DNA of 64,000 nucleotides from Pachyseris speciosa (GCA_016490735.1 JAEMWC010000164.1:565001-629000); one strand, 5' to 3'; shown: positions 40,306 through 52,516, numbered from the stretch's first letter. The notes: generated from the sequence alone by a model not told the origin. Numbers and translations are program-made.

Positions 40306-40766
40306 ACATTGAGTCAACTCCCGATTGAATATCTGCAGAAATTATCAACGAAACCTCATCAGAGTATTTAGTGTTTGTTCAGAAATGCCAAGCGATCCTA
40401 AATAAAGTTTTAGCATTGTTGTGGACAAATTCTCCGTGCATGCACAAACCATATTCTTTGGAATCTTGACTCACGGGCATGGCTTTCAAAATACTAGATG
40501 CCCGGCAGTCGGAAATTGTCACTACTTTCACGAAAATCTTTCTCGGCATCTGGTGAGACTATTCGATTTCTATGTAAAATTATAAAGAGTCTATAGTCTT
40601 ACCAGATATCCCCTAGAATATTCCTCTGAGTTACAAACAACATAAAAAATTTGTCGACTCCGCGGAAGAGTGCCCTTCAACTTCCGGTGTAGCACTACAA
40701 TTGCGTGACGCAAATGCTAGGGACTTTACGATCCGGCGACTTGTATAAATAAACGTGCTGATGATG

Positions 40767-42142
40767 CAACCTCGTTCCCAGGGTCTCTCTCTCTCTGCCC
40801 TCCTTGTCGTTGAGGAGAAAGATCCTGGTTGCGGCTGGTCACGTGGCCTACGATTAGGCATAAATAGATTTTGCTTGGCAACTTTTGAGCAATGTTTAGC
40901 GTTTTCAGCAACTTTTTGTACTGCGAGCAACCTAGAGCAACTTTTGCCTTCCTTGGCAACTTTTCAGTCAACAAATAGTTAAAAACTGACCAAACCATTA
41001 TAGAGGTCTTTATTAAAAGGTTTTCATTAAAACTTGTCAAAACTAAGGATGCCGTACGTTCTTACAAATAATTTATAAAATAACTCGTGCGCCCACGAAC
41101 TGGACAGCAGTTATCTATCTTACGGGCACTTACATCCAGAGGTTATTCGCTCCAACAATAGAGCTTCCCGCCCGCCATCTTGATATTTGCTGCAGTGCAA
41201 GGCATCACAATTAGAAGCTGAAATGTCTGACGAGTAAAATCAAAATAATACAGATACTGGCCCTACTGAGGTTACCATAGCCGCTGGGGCAACTCTTAGT
41301 AGTCAGCACTATGATGTCTATTGCAAACATTGTGATCTTTACTTATTAGAAACGTCATTAGAATATACTTTCTCTTATTAGTTACGTTGAGTTTAAGGAT
41401 TATAATGATCACAACAAATGATGTTAAATTACACATAAAACGTCATGTTTTGAGTAGTAATCTAGAACAAAATGACTTTCAAAAGTAAGCAACTTTTCTA
41501 AACTTGGGTGGCAACTTTTAAATTTTTGAGCAACTTTAGAGCAACTTTTGGGTGTATTGTCAAGCAACTTTTGCTGGATTTACTAGCACAATCTATTCAT
41601 GCCTACCTACGATGACAATCTTTACCGCACCGTGGGTAGTAAGTTTTGACATGGTGATACTTAGGCTATGTCTACACTATGCCGGATAGCATTTTATGCC
41701 GTTGTGAAAAATACTCCGGCCTGATGTGAACGGCAGTGGCCCAAAACCGCCGTTATCTTTTCACTAGAATGCAATCCTTGCTCCTCGTTGTTGATTTCCG
41801 TTTCGGTTCGATTCTTTGTTCACACTACACCAGAAAGTGTCACGAAAACCTATCCGATATGTGACGATTCACTTTCATGACCGCAGCGGCCCAGCATCGC
41901 TCCGACGCAAAAACCGTGCCGAAATCATCGTTTTGAATGTGAACAAAAGCCCTATCCGATATCGTTTTCGTGCCGGCACAAGAGCTATCCGGTATAGTGT
42001 AGACATAGCCTTAATTGCACTGTCACCCCTCCCTTGCAAATGAATTTGAATGGCTCTGGGAGCCACGTGACCAGCCGCAACCAGGGTCTTTCTCCTCAAA
42101 GACAAGGGAGGCAGAGAGGGAGAGACCCTGGGAACGAGGTTG
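40767..42142. mobile_element. 1.4-kb non-autonomous element with CAACCTCGTTCCCAGGGTCT ends
   Basis: About 85-95 bp inverted ends (from CAACCTCG at 40,767 to CGAGGTTG at 42,142), flanked by CTGATGATG (40,758-40,766 and 42,143-42,151), a 9-bp target duplication. The inside is non-coding with repeated GCAACTTTT motifs and a nested MITE. A 91-bp miniature with the same ends is at 52,517-52,607. Confidence 0.75.
41664..42010. mobile_element. Nested Harbinger-like MITE (TTA duplication)
   Basis: Ends GGCTATGTCTACACTATGCC and GGTATAGTGTAGACATAGCC, flanked by TTA at 41,661-41,663 and 42,011-42,013. A 3-bp TTA duplication and GG-starting ends suit PIF/Harbinger. It sits inside the 40,767-42,142 element. 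Confidence 0.75.
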
Positions 42143-42143
42143 C

Positions 42144-42174
<31 letters not shown>

Positions 42175-42206
42175 GGTGGTGGTGGTGGTGGTGGTGATGA
42201 TGATGG

Positions 42207-42246
<40 letters not shown>
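42143..42246. repeat. Trinucleotide microsatellite (GAT)n-(GGT)n-(GAT)n
   Basis: A compound run at the right edge of the 40,767 element; the target duplication CTGATGATG probably seeded the GAT expansion. Confidence 0.9.
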
Positions 42247-42399
42247 AGCTTCCAGCGGGGGAGAGGAGGGAAGGGTCACTCAAGGGAAGTGTGGGTAGAG
42301 ATGTGCCGCCGGCGCCTTAAAACACAAATTGTTCATTTCGCTACCCTTTTTAAGACAAGAGACCTTATTTTATGGTCGTGGTTAGTTTCATTTTACATA

Positions 42400-43222
42400 C
42401 AAAATATACTTTGTGCAAGCACGAAAAATTCATGCACTAAAATACCAAACCCTTCCTTAAGAATCGCTTGGGAGTTATGCCAACGAACATTAAATGCTCT
42501 GGGGAGGTCTGGACTATACGTTTTGTGGATATTTCCCGAGAGCTGATCAGTCACGCCACGCTCGGTGTGTCAGAACTTAAATATTTTCGAAGTGTCGAAA
42601 CTATGAAGATTTCACTCAATGCCAGAGCTCGACAGTCGCTTCTACTTTTAACCCAATATTTGCAACCGCTTGAGTTTCTAAACAAATATCGCATGTTCTT
42701 AGGGGAATTAAACGAGCTATTTCGAGAAAATTGGTCAAAATTTCTGACTGCCTGGCATCTAGTTTTTTTTAAAATCAGTTCCCGGCTGCTGGGTATCTAG
42801 ACACGTCAATCCGCTGAACAGAAATTTTAATAAGCTTACTATAGCAGAGTATTGCAAAATGTGCGATGTTGGTGAGAAGCCCCTGTGAGATCAATAACGG
42901 CCCTCTCAGTTGAATTTACTCTGCAACGGAAAAATGTCAATAAGGGGATAGATTCTATGTTTAAACTACAAAAATGCAAGCAAGAGTGAAAACGACACGA
43001 AAAGCTCACCTCGCGGTTAATCCCGCCATTTTTACCCAGTGCTGTGCGGAAAGATCACTTGACTTATGGAGAACCTCGGCCAAGTGATAAAAATAGCGTG
43101 AATGTAAGGAAGATTTATGTTTTAGAGATATCCAAAAAAATTAACCCCTCGAGATTTTTGCCCGTTACTCGTTTTCTCGTTACTCTGTTACTCGTTACTC
43201 TGTTACTTTTTAGTAACACCCG
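42400..43222. repeat. Right arm of the large inverted repeat
   Basis: Uninterrupted complement of the left arm (37,247-37,979 plus 40,314-40,460). It ends in a run of TTACTCGTTACTCTG-type sub-repeats. No coding content recognised. Confidence 0.75.
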
Positions 43223-44021
43223 GATGTACATCTTAAATCAATCCAGGATTATAACTAGCGCGAGAACGGCGTCAATACACTTTTACACTCATTGTATTGA
43301 TTTATTTTAGAAATTGACCACAGATTGTGCTCAACAGAATATTTGCAGCTATGTCTTCAAATTAGCGAACGCTTAACTCTTGAACAGTTCAGTTCATAGT
43401 CAGAACTCGACAAATTCAAACTGTACGTCGAAAATGGTTATGGGATAACTGGTGGAGAAGTTGACAATTCAGACTAGACGACCATTAATCATTTTCCGTC
43501 CATTTCTTCAAGACAACTTTAATATTATTTCTGTAAGTGAGACACAGACGGCTTTTCAATCTTCATAAGTTCTATAAGTTCTAGATCGTCTTCTGTTAAT
43601 TTACTCCACATAGTACTCTTTTAGCTCGCCAAATCTTTGTGATGGTGTTTTCAGAAAGCTTCAGTTACTCGGAAAAATAACGAAACGGTCTCGGAATGTA
43701 TCCAGTCACTCGATCGCCACTTTCCTGGAGAATTGTGTCTATTATCAGTGATCCATGATCCAGAGCAATTCAGGTTCGACCGAATTTGTTTGGGTTTACC
43801 TAAAACATAGAATTACGAAATGCGAAAACAAAGCATGACCAAAAAGCAGAGAAAAATCACTTTGCATATTTTGACTGTTGCTCCATGCCGGAATGTTTGG
43901 GAATTGTATCGGTGCGTACATCTCAGGTTGGCGAGTGGCCGTCGATAAAATGAGGAATATGGGACATTCCGGAACATCCCGGTACATTCCGGAACATCTC
44001 CAAAAGACGAAGAAAAATCAA
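43223..44021. other. Host non-coding, nothing recognised
   Basis: No gene. Near 43,965-44,000 two ACATTCCGGAACATC units lie in tandem; TTCCGGAA is palindromic. Confidence 0.4.
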
Positions 44022-44290
44022 TAGGTCTTATCACGGTTTCAGGCGCCATCTTGGCGGGTAGGCAAAAAGAACACAAATTACAGTGTTTGTATGCAATTCC
44101 GTTGCCAAAAAAAATGCGGGAAGCGCTTGTTTCTCAGCAAAAAGTTTTATTGCTAGTTAATGGTACTAAGCAAAGGGTTCCACTGACAAACTTTAAGGGA
44201 TTTAGCCGTGTCACAAAACTTTCTCCGGCATTCGTCTGTTATTTTTTCCCGGGAATTTTTCAGCCCGCGGCAAAAAATTACAGACGAATG

Positions 44291-44523
44291 TGACCGGAAC
44301 TATCGTGACTGCCTAGCGTTACAACCGGATGTCACATTTAGTATTCAGATGATTGACAAGTAAAATGTATTGTGAAGGAGGGAAAGGTTTGAGGAGACAA
44401 AGCGCAAGCAACACGAGGATCGCGAGACCAGTTATTTTGTATTTTTTGTTTCATTTTCGTTATTAAACCCGGGAATTGTCTACACATCGTGAGTACTTTT
44501 GTGTGCCGTACAACTTCGGGACA
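44291..44523 (+). repeat. 5' LTR
   Basis: 233 bp. Near the 3' end it has ATTAAACCCGGG, which may serve as a polyadenylation-related region. Nearly identical to the 3' LTR. Confidence 0.9.
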
Positions 44524-44527
44524 TAAG

Positions 44528-44545
44528 TGGTGCCGAGACCAGGAT
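44528..44545 (+). promoter_or_regulatory. Primer-binding site
   Basis: TGGTGCCGAGACCAGGAT begins with TGG, complementary to a tRNA CCA end, 4 bp downstream of the LTR. The tRNA species is not identified. Confidence 0.65.
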
Positions 44546-44596
44546 ACACTGAAGAAGAAGAAAAGGTGAGATTTCAACACAACGCCTCGCACAAAC

Positions 44597-47500
44597 ATGG
44601 GAGACTCGGACAACGAGAAATCCGACCTAGGGGAGACAGACATTTCAGAAGAAGAGCAAAATCTAGAGAAGAAAATCAAGAAAGAGATTGACAAACGTAA
44701 GTTCTACCTAGAGGAAAGCGATGAGCTGTTAGAAAACTGCGATTACAGCGAGATCGCGCTTACGTGCAAGCGAACAGATGAAATTCAAGACCGCCTGAAC
44801 GACTTGATGTCAACACTTCAAGAACTAAAAATCGACCGCGGAATATTGACGCAGAGAGCTGTGAGACAGTGGAAAAAGAACTTGAAGACCACATACGCGC
44901 CGCTTCTGGAAATTAAAACCAAGCTAAGCAAGGTCTTGGAGGAAAGGGAGCGAAGTAAAATTCAAAAGGCCGAGGAGGAGAAAATCAGAGCGAAATTCGA
45001 GCAGGAGGAGCAATTTAGACGCGAGATCCAGCAACAAGAGAAGGAACTTTGGGAACAAAAGATGAAAGCGGAATTGAAAATGGAGGAAAAGAAAATCGAG
45101 ATGGAAAAAGCCGCGAAAGCCGCTCGTGCGAAGCTGCCAGAGCTCAAGATAACCCCTTTCAACGGCACTTCAGTTGACTGGATCAGGTTTGAGAACATGT
45201 TTACAAATACACAGCAAGCCATTATCCGACGAGGAGAAATACAGATATCTTTTGGAGCTGGTGGCCCCTAAGGTGAGAAGTAGACTAGCTAATTTAAGGC
45301 CGGGTACGCTGGGGTACAAAACCGCGTGGGACAGGTTGAGAACTGAGTTTGGACAGAGCAAAACTGTTGTCGCTGCACACATGGAAGAGATAATTAACTT
45401 GCGCGAATTTTATGAGAAGTTGAGCAAGAATTTTGACGCGTTCCAAAGTTTGGGGGAGGGAGACATGCTCAAGGGTTTCGTACTGTCAACTTTAAACAAG
45501 CTCCCCCGAGTGAAACCCGATTTAGTGAGAACAGACGAAGGGTGGGAAGATTGGAGCATGGAAAAGCTGATCGATTCTATCCAAAAATGGCTCAAGCGCA
45601 ACAAGACCGAAGACAGTCATAAAGATCAAACAGAGCCAAAGAAAAGGGAACGCCATTACTTTAGCCAGAAAGAACCCCTCTGCCTGTTCTGTGAACAAAA
45701 CCACTGGGGAGAATCGTGCCCAGCATACAACACAATCGCGAAACGGAGAGAGTTCTTTGCAGCAGGACGGCTATGTTTCAATTGCGCCCGCCCAGGAAAT
45801 ACGGGGAAGGAATGTCGTAGCAGGGGGTGCTATAAGTGTAAGAGGAAACACCACACCAGCCTATGTGATAGGTCTAAAGGGAGCGAGACACAAGATCCCA
45901 ACGTTACGCTAAGCGGATACACGCCCTCTGTCGAGGAAAAGTCCCTACCCGCCATAGTACCGCTGAAAATCCGGGGGATTACGTTTTGGGCTTACCTAGA
46001 CACAGGGTCGGGGAGGAACTTTATCTCCAAGGAAGCAGCTAACAAATTGAAGCTAAGCCCAATACGTCACGAGTCGCGCTACATTGTAACGGTTAACGGT
46101 ACGAAGAAACAGTCCATGCCAATTTATGACGTGACACTCAACTCAATTGACAGCAAGGCAAGCGAGAAAATAGAGATTACCGGAAGCAAACTTGCAGATT
46201 TCACAACTATCAAGAGGCCTACCCTGACAGAACTGAAAGAGAAATTTCAACATGTACAGGGAAAGATGTTTTACAGAACCGCAAGCGAAGAGTATCCAAT
46301 CCATGTAATACTCGGGGATGCCACCTACTGCAAGATCAGGACGGAACAAGTCTACAAAGGCCAACCGGAGGATCCAATCGTTGAGGGAACCACTTTTGGT
46401 TGGGTCGTTCATGGTGGGAAAGAATACGCAGACAGCAAATGCATGTACGTCAGAGAGACTGACGAGTATGAAAAACTATACTCGCTCGACGTTTTGGGAG
46501 TAGAGGATAGAGGTGAAGACGATCAGCTGGACGTCTATAAGGAATTTCAAGAGAGCATAACGAGGAGAAGTGATGGGAGGTACGAGGTGGGCGTGCCGTG
46601 GATTCCAGGCGCCAAGCTCTCAAATACAAATGAGGGGCCCAGCAGGAAACGCCTCCACAACGTAGAACGAAAACTGAAGACGAACGAGAAGCTGAGGATT
46701 GAGTATGACAACATAGTTCACGAGCAGATCGAACAGGGAATTGTCGAGAACGTACCAGAGCAGCCAACGGGTGAACGTGTATTTTACATGCCTCACAAGC
46801 CAGTGGTGAGAGAGAGCGCTACTTCAACCAAGGTGCGAATGGTGTTCGACGCAAGCGCGAAACCCCATCCACTCGCCAACAGTGTGAATGAGTGCATGCA
46901 CACCGGCCCACCGCTACAACCGCTGCTATGGAACATCATGATTAGGGCGCGAATGTCAACCGACATACTGCTGGCGGACCTTCAAAAGGCGTTCCTACAA
47001 ATTACAATCAAGAAGGAGGACAGAGATTCGTTTCGCTTCTTGTTCAACATAAATGGCAAGGAGGAACATTTACGTTTCACAAGAGTTCCCTTCGGAGCGG
47101 AAGCTAGCCCGTTCATGCTGGGGGCTACCCTTCAGCATCATTTCAATGAGCAACTGCCAGAGTTAGAGGATACTGTCCAAGCGCTAAAAGAAAACACTTA
47201 TGTGGACAATCTCATGAAAACCGGAAGTGGTGTGGAGCAACTAAAGGAGTTCAAACAGGAAGCAACTGAGATTCTTGAAGGCGCCAAGTTCCCAGTACAC
47301 AAGTGGGAGTCTAACATCCGAGAATTAGACAACGAGGACAATCCAAGCAAGCTGCTCGGAATCGCATGGGACAAGAGGGAGGATGAGCTAGAGATCCAAA
47401 CGCAGATACAGGGTGAACGAACACCAACGAAACGATCCATACTCAGTCAACTCTCAAGTATATATGATCCACTCGGCATAATTTCACCGACCATGGTAGA

Positions 47501-49755
47501 GGGCAAACGAATTTACAGAGAGGCGTGCGAAAAAAAAAAAAAACGGTTGGAATGCTGAAGTGAACAGTGTCAATGCGCGAGACTGGCTCAAGTGGAGTAG
47601 TCAGCTGAGGAACATCAAAGTGCCCAGGAGTGTAGCAAGAGATCTTAGCAAGATAAAGGCTGTACGTCTCCACGTTTTCGCGGATGCCAGCAACATAGCT
47701 TGTTCAGCGGTGACCATTGCTGTAGTGGAACATTCAGCAGGTTTTGTGAAGGGGCTACTAACGTCAAAGTCAAGGATTTCAAAATGCAACACATCGATTT
47801 CGAGGCTAGAACTGGTGGGCGGCCAGATGGCTGCAAACATGGTGAAAAATTTGCTGACAGCTCTGGAGCGGTGGCCTATTACGTCAGTTAACGTGTGGAT
47901 GGATAGCATGGTTGCGCTATTCTGGATCTGCAACCCAGGAAGGGCATGGAAAACATTCGTATCCAATCGAGTGAGGAAAATTGCTGAGATCACCCAAGAG
48001 ACGGGAATCAAGTGGAGATATTGCCCAACTGACAGGAACCTGGCAGACTTAGGAAGCCGTGGCGCCTCACTAGAGAAGATGCAGAGGGAACAGTGGTTTG
48101 AGGGGCCGGAGTGGTTGCTAAATGAAGAGGAGTGGCCAGAACAACCGGAATTACAGAAAACTAAAAGCGTCAGCGAGGAACACAGACCAGAAAGGGAGGA
48201 AACGCTTTATTCAGCCAAGAAGGAGTGTGATGAGTGGGACACACTCCTTGTTAGAAGCAAACTCTGGAGGACCTACCGAGTGACTGCGTGGGCTCTACAG
48301 TTCAAACATAACTCACTCACCAAGAAACACAAAGCGAAGAAGAGAACGGGGCCGTTGACGACCGAGGAGTTGAGTTGCGCAAGGAACCGATGGATAAAGA
48401 AGGAGCAAGCAGGCGTGGAACCACATCTCGAGAGCCCCGGCTGGAAGTTAGTAACAGAAGGAAACACTGGTATTTTCAAATGCAAGGGGAGGATTCCTGG
48501 TTACCAGCCGACGTACATTGAGGGGGGAGTATTTGCAGACAGGCTCATACGTCATATCCACGAAGACATAAAGCACCTAGGAGTCGCAAGCACCATGGCG
48601 GCAGTGAGAGAGGAGTGGTGGATACCTCAACTGAGATCAAAAGTGAAGAAGATAATCAATAACTGCTACTTGTGCAAGGTGTTTAGCGCTCGACCATACG
48701 GGCCAACAGAAACAGCTGCACTGCCACCTTTCCGAACAGAATGTGGAAGACCATTTGAGACCACAGGGATCGACTTCGCAGGCCCCCTCAGTTACAAGAT
48801 TTCCAAGAAGGAGCAGGGCAAGTGCCATATCCTGATATTCACCTGTGCAACATCACGAGCAGTGCACTTAGAGATGACTAGGTCACAATCAGCTGAGGAA
48901 TTCCAGAGAAAGCTCAACGGGTTCATCACACGCCGTACCAGGCCAAAACGCATCGTGTCGGACAACGCAGCCGTCTTCAAAGCCACAGCCACCTGGCTCA
49001 GGAAGATACGCAAGAGTGAAGCGCTGCAAGACTTCTTAGCCCAACAGCAGATAACGTGGCAGTTCAACTTATCAAGATCACCGTGGTTGGGAGGATTATA
49101 CGAAAGGTTAATTAAAGAGGTGAAGAGAACCTTGTACAAGACAATGGGGAGAACACACCTAGAGTACGTGCAAGTTGAAGCTGTGGTGATGGATATCGAA
49201 CGACATCTCAACAACCGTCCACTGACATATTTGGAAAGCGAAACAGGAGAAGAGCAAGTGTTGACGCCCAACACGATCATGTGGGGACGGGAGGCGCATA
49301 TCATAAAAGACATAGAGTTGGACGGAGATGAGGTCACCAAGTTACATGCACGATTGAATGAGAAAAGGCAGCATGTTCGGTAGAGGTGGAAGAAGGAGTA
49401 TGTACACGGCCTCATGGAAAGTCACCGAAGCAAAAGAGGCGAGAGTGATTACCCAGAAATCGGAGAGGTCGTACTTATCATCGGTGATGAGAAGAACAGA
49501 GGAGAATGGAAGAAGGGTCGTGTTCTGAGTCACATCAGAGGCAGAGATGGAGTTGTAAGAGGAGTTGGTTTACTACACAAGGGAAACCAGATCCAGCGGC
49601 CACTCCAGCTAGTGTGTCCCCTCGAAATACGGAGCCCGCGTGAAGGGAACATGGAGGAGTTAGCAGAGACGAGAGTACAAGGCAGAACCATTGAGAGAAG
49701 AAGGGCAGCGGTAGACGCAGGAGCTAAAATCAGATTGATTGCCGCGGATGACTGA
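44597..49755 (+). pseudogene. BEL/Pao gag-pol polyprotein, two frame breaks and one stop
   Basis: From ATG 44,597: a charged coiled-coil gag N-terminus; DUF1759-type gag ([20 protein letters not shown]); zinc knuckles ([19 protein letters not shown]); aspartic protease ([15 protein letters not shown]); Pao RT ([37 protein letters not shown], the YVDNLM form of the catalytic box); RNase H ([14 protein letters not shown]); H2C2 and integrase core ([33 protein letters not shown]); and DUF5641 (YPEIGEVVLIIGDEKNRGEW). Breaks lie at about 45,185-45,230 and in the A14 run at about 47,529-47,542. An in-frame TAG at 49,381 separates DUF5641. With so similar LTRs, the A-run break could be an assembly error. 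Confidence 0.88.
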
Positions 49756-49800
49756 ACTTTGATTCATTTCAGAATTAAGTGACACTGATCGTGATTAAGT

Positions 49801-49825
49801 AAAAATTGAGTGACACTCAATTTTT
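49801..49825 (+). repeat. Hairpin just before the polypurine tract
   Basis: AAAAATTGAGT and ACTCAATTTTT form an 11-bp stem around GAC, directly upstream of AGGGGAGCG and the 3' LTR. AGTGACACT also occurs at about 49,779. Confidence 0.7.
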
Positions 49826-49834
49826 AGGGGAGCG

Positions 49835-50069
49835 TGACCGGAACTATCGTGACTGCCTAGCGTTACAACCGGATGTCACATTTAGTATTCAGATGATTGA
49901 CAAGTAAAATGTATTGTGAAGGAGGGAGAGGTTTGAGGAGACAAATCGCAAGCAACACGAGGATTGCGAGACCAGTTATTTTGTATTTTTTTTGTTTCAT
50001 TTTCGTTATTAAACCCGGGAATTGTCTACACATCGTGAGTACTTTTGTGTGCCGTACAACTTCGGGACA
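49835..50069 (+). repeat. 3' LTR
   Basis: 235 bp, partner of 44,291-44,523; differences are listed in the element entry. Confidence 0.9.
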
Positions 50070-50301
50070 AATGTATGGAAAAATTAAAAAAAGCCAGAGA
50101 ATGTTTTCTCGCACGGCTAAATCCCTCAAATTTTGTCAGTGGAACCCTTTGCCTTATGCTATTAATTAGCAATATTTTTTTTTTGCTGAGAAACAAGCGC
50201 TTCACGCATTTTTTTTGACAACGGAACTGCATACGAACACTGTAATTTGTGTTCTTTTTGCCTACTCGCCAAGATGGCGCCTGAAACCGTAATAAGACCT
50301 A

Positions 50302-51073
50302 TTTAAAAAAACTTAATATATACAGAAAAAAAGAAACTAACACGAAATAAATATAATCCGAGAGATTAATTGGAGAAAAAAAGAAGACAAAAAAATATTT
50401 ATGACAAAAAAAAAATTTTGCAAATGCCCCACCTGGAAATGATAGCTATCGGGGCTGGGTGAGGATTGTTTTAGCGCTTTCTTTTGCTTACAACATTTTC
50501 AGAAAGATTCACCCTCATATCGTCTTCTGTCATTGCTCTTTTTTTCGAGGGGCTTTCCGAGAGTCGCTCATTTGCTGAAACCTAAGTTAGTATGGTGCCC
50601 AATATACCTTGAAACTTTAAGATAGGAACCTCGAGCACGTGAAATCCACTGCTCTCCACTTCTGATCGGTTAAGGACATCTACAACAACTGAGGACTCCG
50701 TCAGGCCTACTTTTACAGTAGGTGACAAACGTACTTAATCTGCTGCAAGAAAGATTTTCTTCCCAATAGCAATGCTTCTCACTTCGTTTTTGCAGCGAGG
50801 GCCGCACTGCATGGGCCTATTTGTTTCTTAAGGTTAAACATTTACGAGGCTATTGTAAAATCTCGGTGGTCAGCTCGTTAAGCTGCATTTAATGATCTTG
50901 CATACGGTCTTTGTTGATAGTTATCCTTATATCCCTCCACATCGACTCAACTGGAAAGAACAAACCAAGTCCCAGACTAACAATTCAGTCCTGGCGCCCA
51001 CCTCCTCCTGTTAGACATCTGTCGTCTTCTTCGGTTCTTTTAACCCTCTTATTAATTATTAATTACAGTTTCT
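50302..51073. other. Host non-coding, nothing recognised
   Basis: Several A-runs near 50,330-50,420; no gene or element ends visible. Confidence 0.4.
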
Positions 51074-51199
51074 AGATTCCGTATTCCGTATTCCGTATTC
51101 CGGATTCCGTATTCCGGATTCCGGATTCCGGATTCCGGATTCCGGATTCCGGTTTCCGGTTTCCGGATTCCGGATTGCACATTCCGGATTCCGGTTTCC
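51074..51199. repeat. GGAATCC minisatellite
   Basis: About 17 head-to-tail variants of ATTCCGG / ATTCCGT / TTTCCGG, starting immediately at the end of the dispersed repeat at 51,225. Confidence 0.9.
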
Positions 51200-51224
51200 A
51201 TGTTTTAGGTAAACCTTTGTTTCC

Positions 51225-51476
51225 TTCAGTTTTTGCGTCTCCATCTGTCCGAAGTTGCAATGACACGAAACGTCCAAAACCCTAAAAAATGTAACTTGCA
51301 CACCACGCGAACGAAACGTGCAACGTTTGTTTGACAAACATTCATAGTTTCGTGCTTCAAACAAAACATTTTCATTGGACAAGACGACACAGTTGTCTGG
51401 GAAACTGTCTTGTTTGAAAAATAAACATGCGCGAAACAACGTTCACGCTTCACGGTTGAACGCAAATGGTAGTATT
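51225..51476. repeat. Dispersed repeat, inverted partner of 36,650-36,885
   Basis: Complementary blocks as listed for the partner. Here it is followed on its 3' side by the GGAATCC array, which the other copy lacks. Confidence 0.75.
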
Positions 51477-52516
51477 TTCTCTTTACTTATCATTTTATTC
51501 TTCTAGTATCATCTCGATAATTCTAAAAAGAAACTAAGCAGATTGATTACCGTATTTCATGTACAATCAACTCAAGCGGACACCTCTTTAAGGTGGACAG
51601 TGACTGGTGGTCCCGACCGAATTTCCCATGTTTCGCTGTAACTAAACTCTCTGTAAGGCTGACACTAGAGTGGCATCCTTTGTACAATCCTGAGTGGATT
51701 ATATGGACAGGATATTATTTCACATTGAGCTACCATCCCGCCCTGGAGCTACCAAAGAAACCATGTAATATTAAACAGATCTCACAACAAGGAAAGGTAT
51801 ATCTGACGAATGTAGATGTTTGTGATTGTCAGCGGAAGGGAACGATTTACAGCGCTTTGCCTCTTCGCGACTGAAAGACGAACATTTGATTTAAAATAAA
51901 GATCTCTTTTCAGTTCTGACGTCACAGGTTTACATAGTGTCAAGTTATATTATCTCCCTATAAGGCGGACACCACTCCGAGGCGGACACCTGGAGCTGGT
52001 CCCGAGGGTGTCCACTTTAGGGAGAGATGACTTTATTGACTTTATGACCCTAAAAGGGCACCAACATGCAGACACTATGCCTACTTGTAATTTTCTATGT
52101 AATTGTCTGAGGTTGTTCTGAAGAGTTCTATAGAGCCAGAAATCGATCATTCTGAATTGTTTCTTTTTACCCACCTACCACTAATCGCTGGCAAATACTT
52201 AGTCTGGAATGAAATGTGCGGTGGTAACTAAGATGTCGTTTCAGCCGACTGTGTTGCCCTCTCTTCATTGTGGGATCCTATAACAAAAGACAACAAACTT
52301 TGTATTTTCATTGTTTTCACAGTCGCTAGCGCAGCTCTTGTATCAGTTGAATAACCTTTACTTGGCAACCAACGAATACGGCCGGTATTTATAAAGGGTT
52401 CCACAAGCCCTCATTCGTGTATCTCTCTCCACACTTTCTGGAGTGAAGATTGAAAACAGTGATGGAGTTTCTGAAAAAATAAAATAGCCGGTCTGTGAAA
52501 GCGTAGGGATTTCTGT
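51477..52516. other. Host non-coding with a GCGGACACC-type repeat
   Basis: A 93-residue frame at 51,593-51,874 has no recognised domain and is not supported. AAGCGGACACC near 51,577 and AGGCGGACACC near 51,963 and 51,981, plus GGTGTCCACTTTAGG at about 52,008, suggest an old MITE spanning 51,57x-52,02x. Confidence 0.35.

Larger units (their letters stand above)
37247..40460. repeat. Left arm of a large inverted repeat, split by an insertion
   Basis: 37,247-37,979 and 40,314 to about 40,460 together match the complement of 42,400-43,222. Shared blocks include ACGAGTAACAGAGTAACGAG, ATAGAATCTATCCCCTTATT, CTAGATACCCGGCAG and GCCAAGCGATCCTAA-type sequence. Between the two parts sits the element at 37,980-40,305. 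Confidence 0.75.
44291..50069 (+). mobile_element. BEL/Pao LTR retrotransposon, near full length
   Basis: 5,779 bp. LTRs at 44,291-44,523 and 49,835-50,069 begin TGACCGG and end GGGACA. They differ by three substitutions and a two-base T-run change. AATG flanks both sides (AATGT if the LTR starts one base later), giving a 4-5-bp duplication. A primer-binding site (TGGTGCCGAGACC) begins 4 bp after the left LTR, and a purine tract (AGGGGAGCG) precedes the right LTR. High LTR identity points to a fairly recent insertion. Confidence 0.9.
44024..50299. mobile_element. Hairpin MITE split by a BEL/Pao retrotransposon
   Basis: 44,024-44,290 and 50,070-50,299 are inverted copies (GGTCTTAT-ACGGTTTCAGGCGCC end, then AAGAACACAAATTACAGTGT and CAAAGGGTTCCACTGACAAA). 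The outer flanks are TA on both sides (44,022-44,023 and 50,300-50,301), the target duplication of a mariner-like MITE. Removing the retrotransposon leaves a self-folding element of about 0.5 kb. Confidence 0.8.

Noticed and set aside
42023..42283. Minus-strand frame rich in histidine (long His run) and plus-strand Gly/Asp runs
   Set aside because: It is only the translation of the (GAT)n/(GGT)n microsatellite; no start, splice or flanking coding signal.
45174..45176. ATG-like start of a second BEL gene
   Set aside because: The reading here is off-frame with respect to the gag domain for the first residues; it marks a frame break in gag-pol.
47529..47543. Programmed frameshift at the A-run in BEL pol
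   Set aside because: BEL elements are normally a single frame; a 14-A run is a usual place for deletion or sequencing error, so recoding is not claimed.
51593..51874. 93-codon plus-strand frame with many aromatic residues
   Set aside because: No recognisable domain, acceptor or partner exon; lies within an old GCGGACACC-type repeat.
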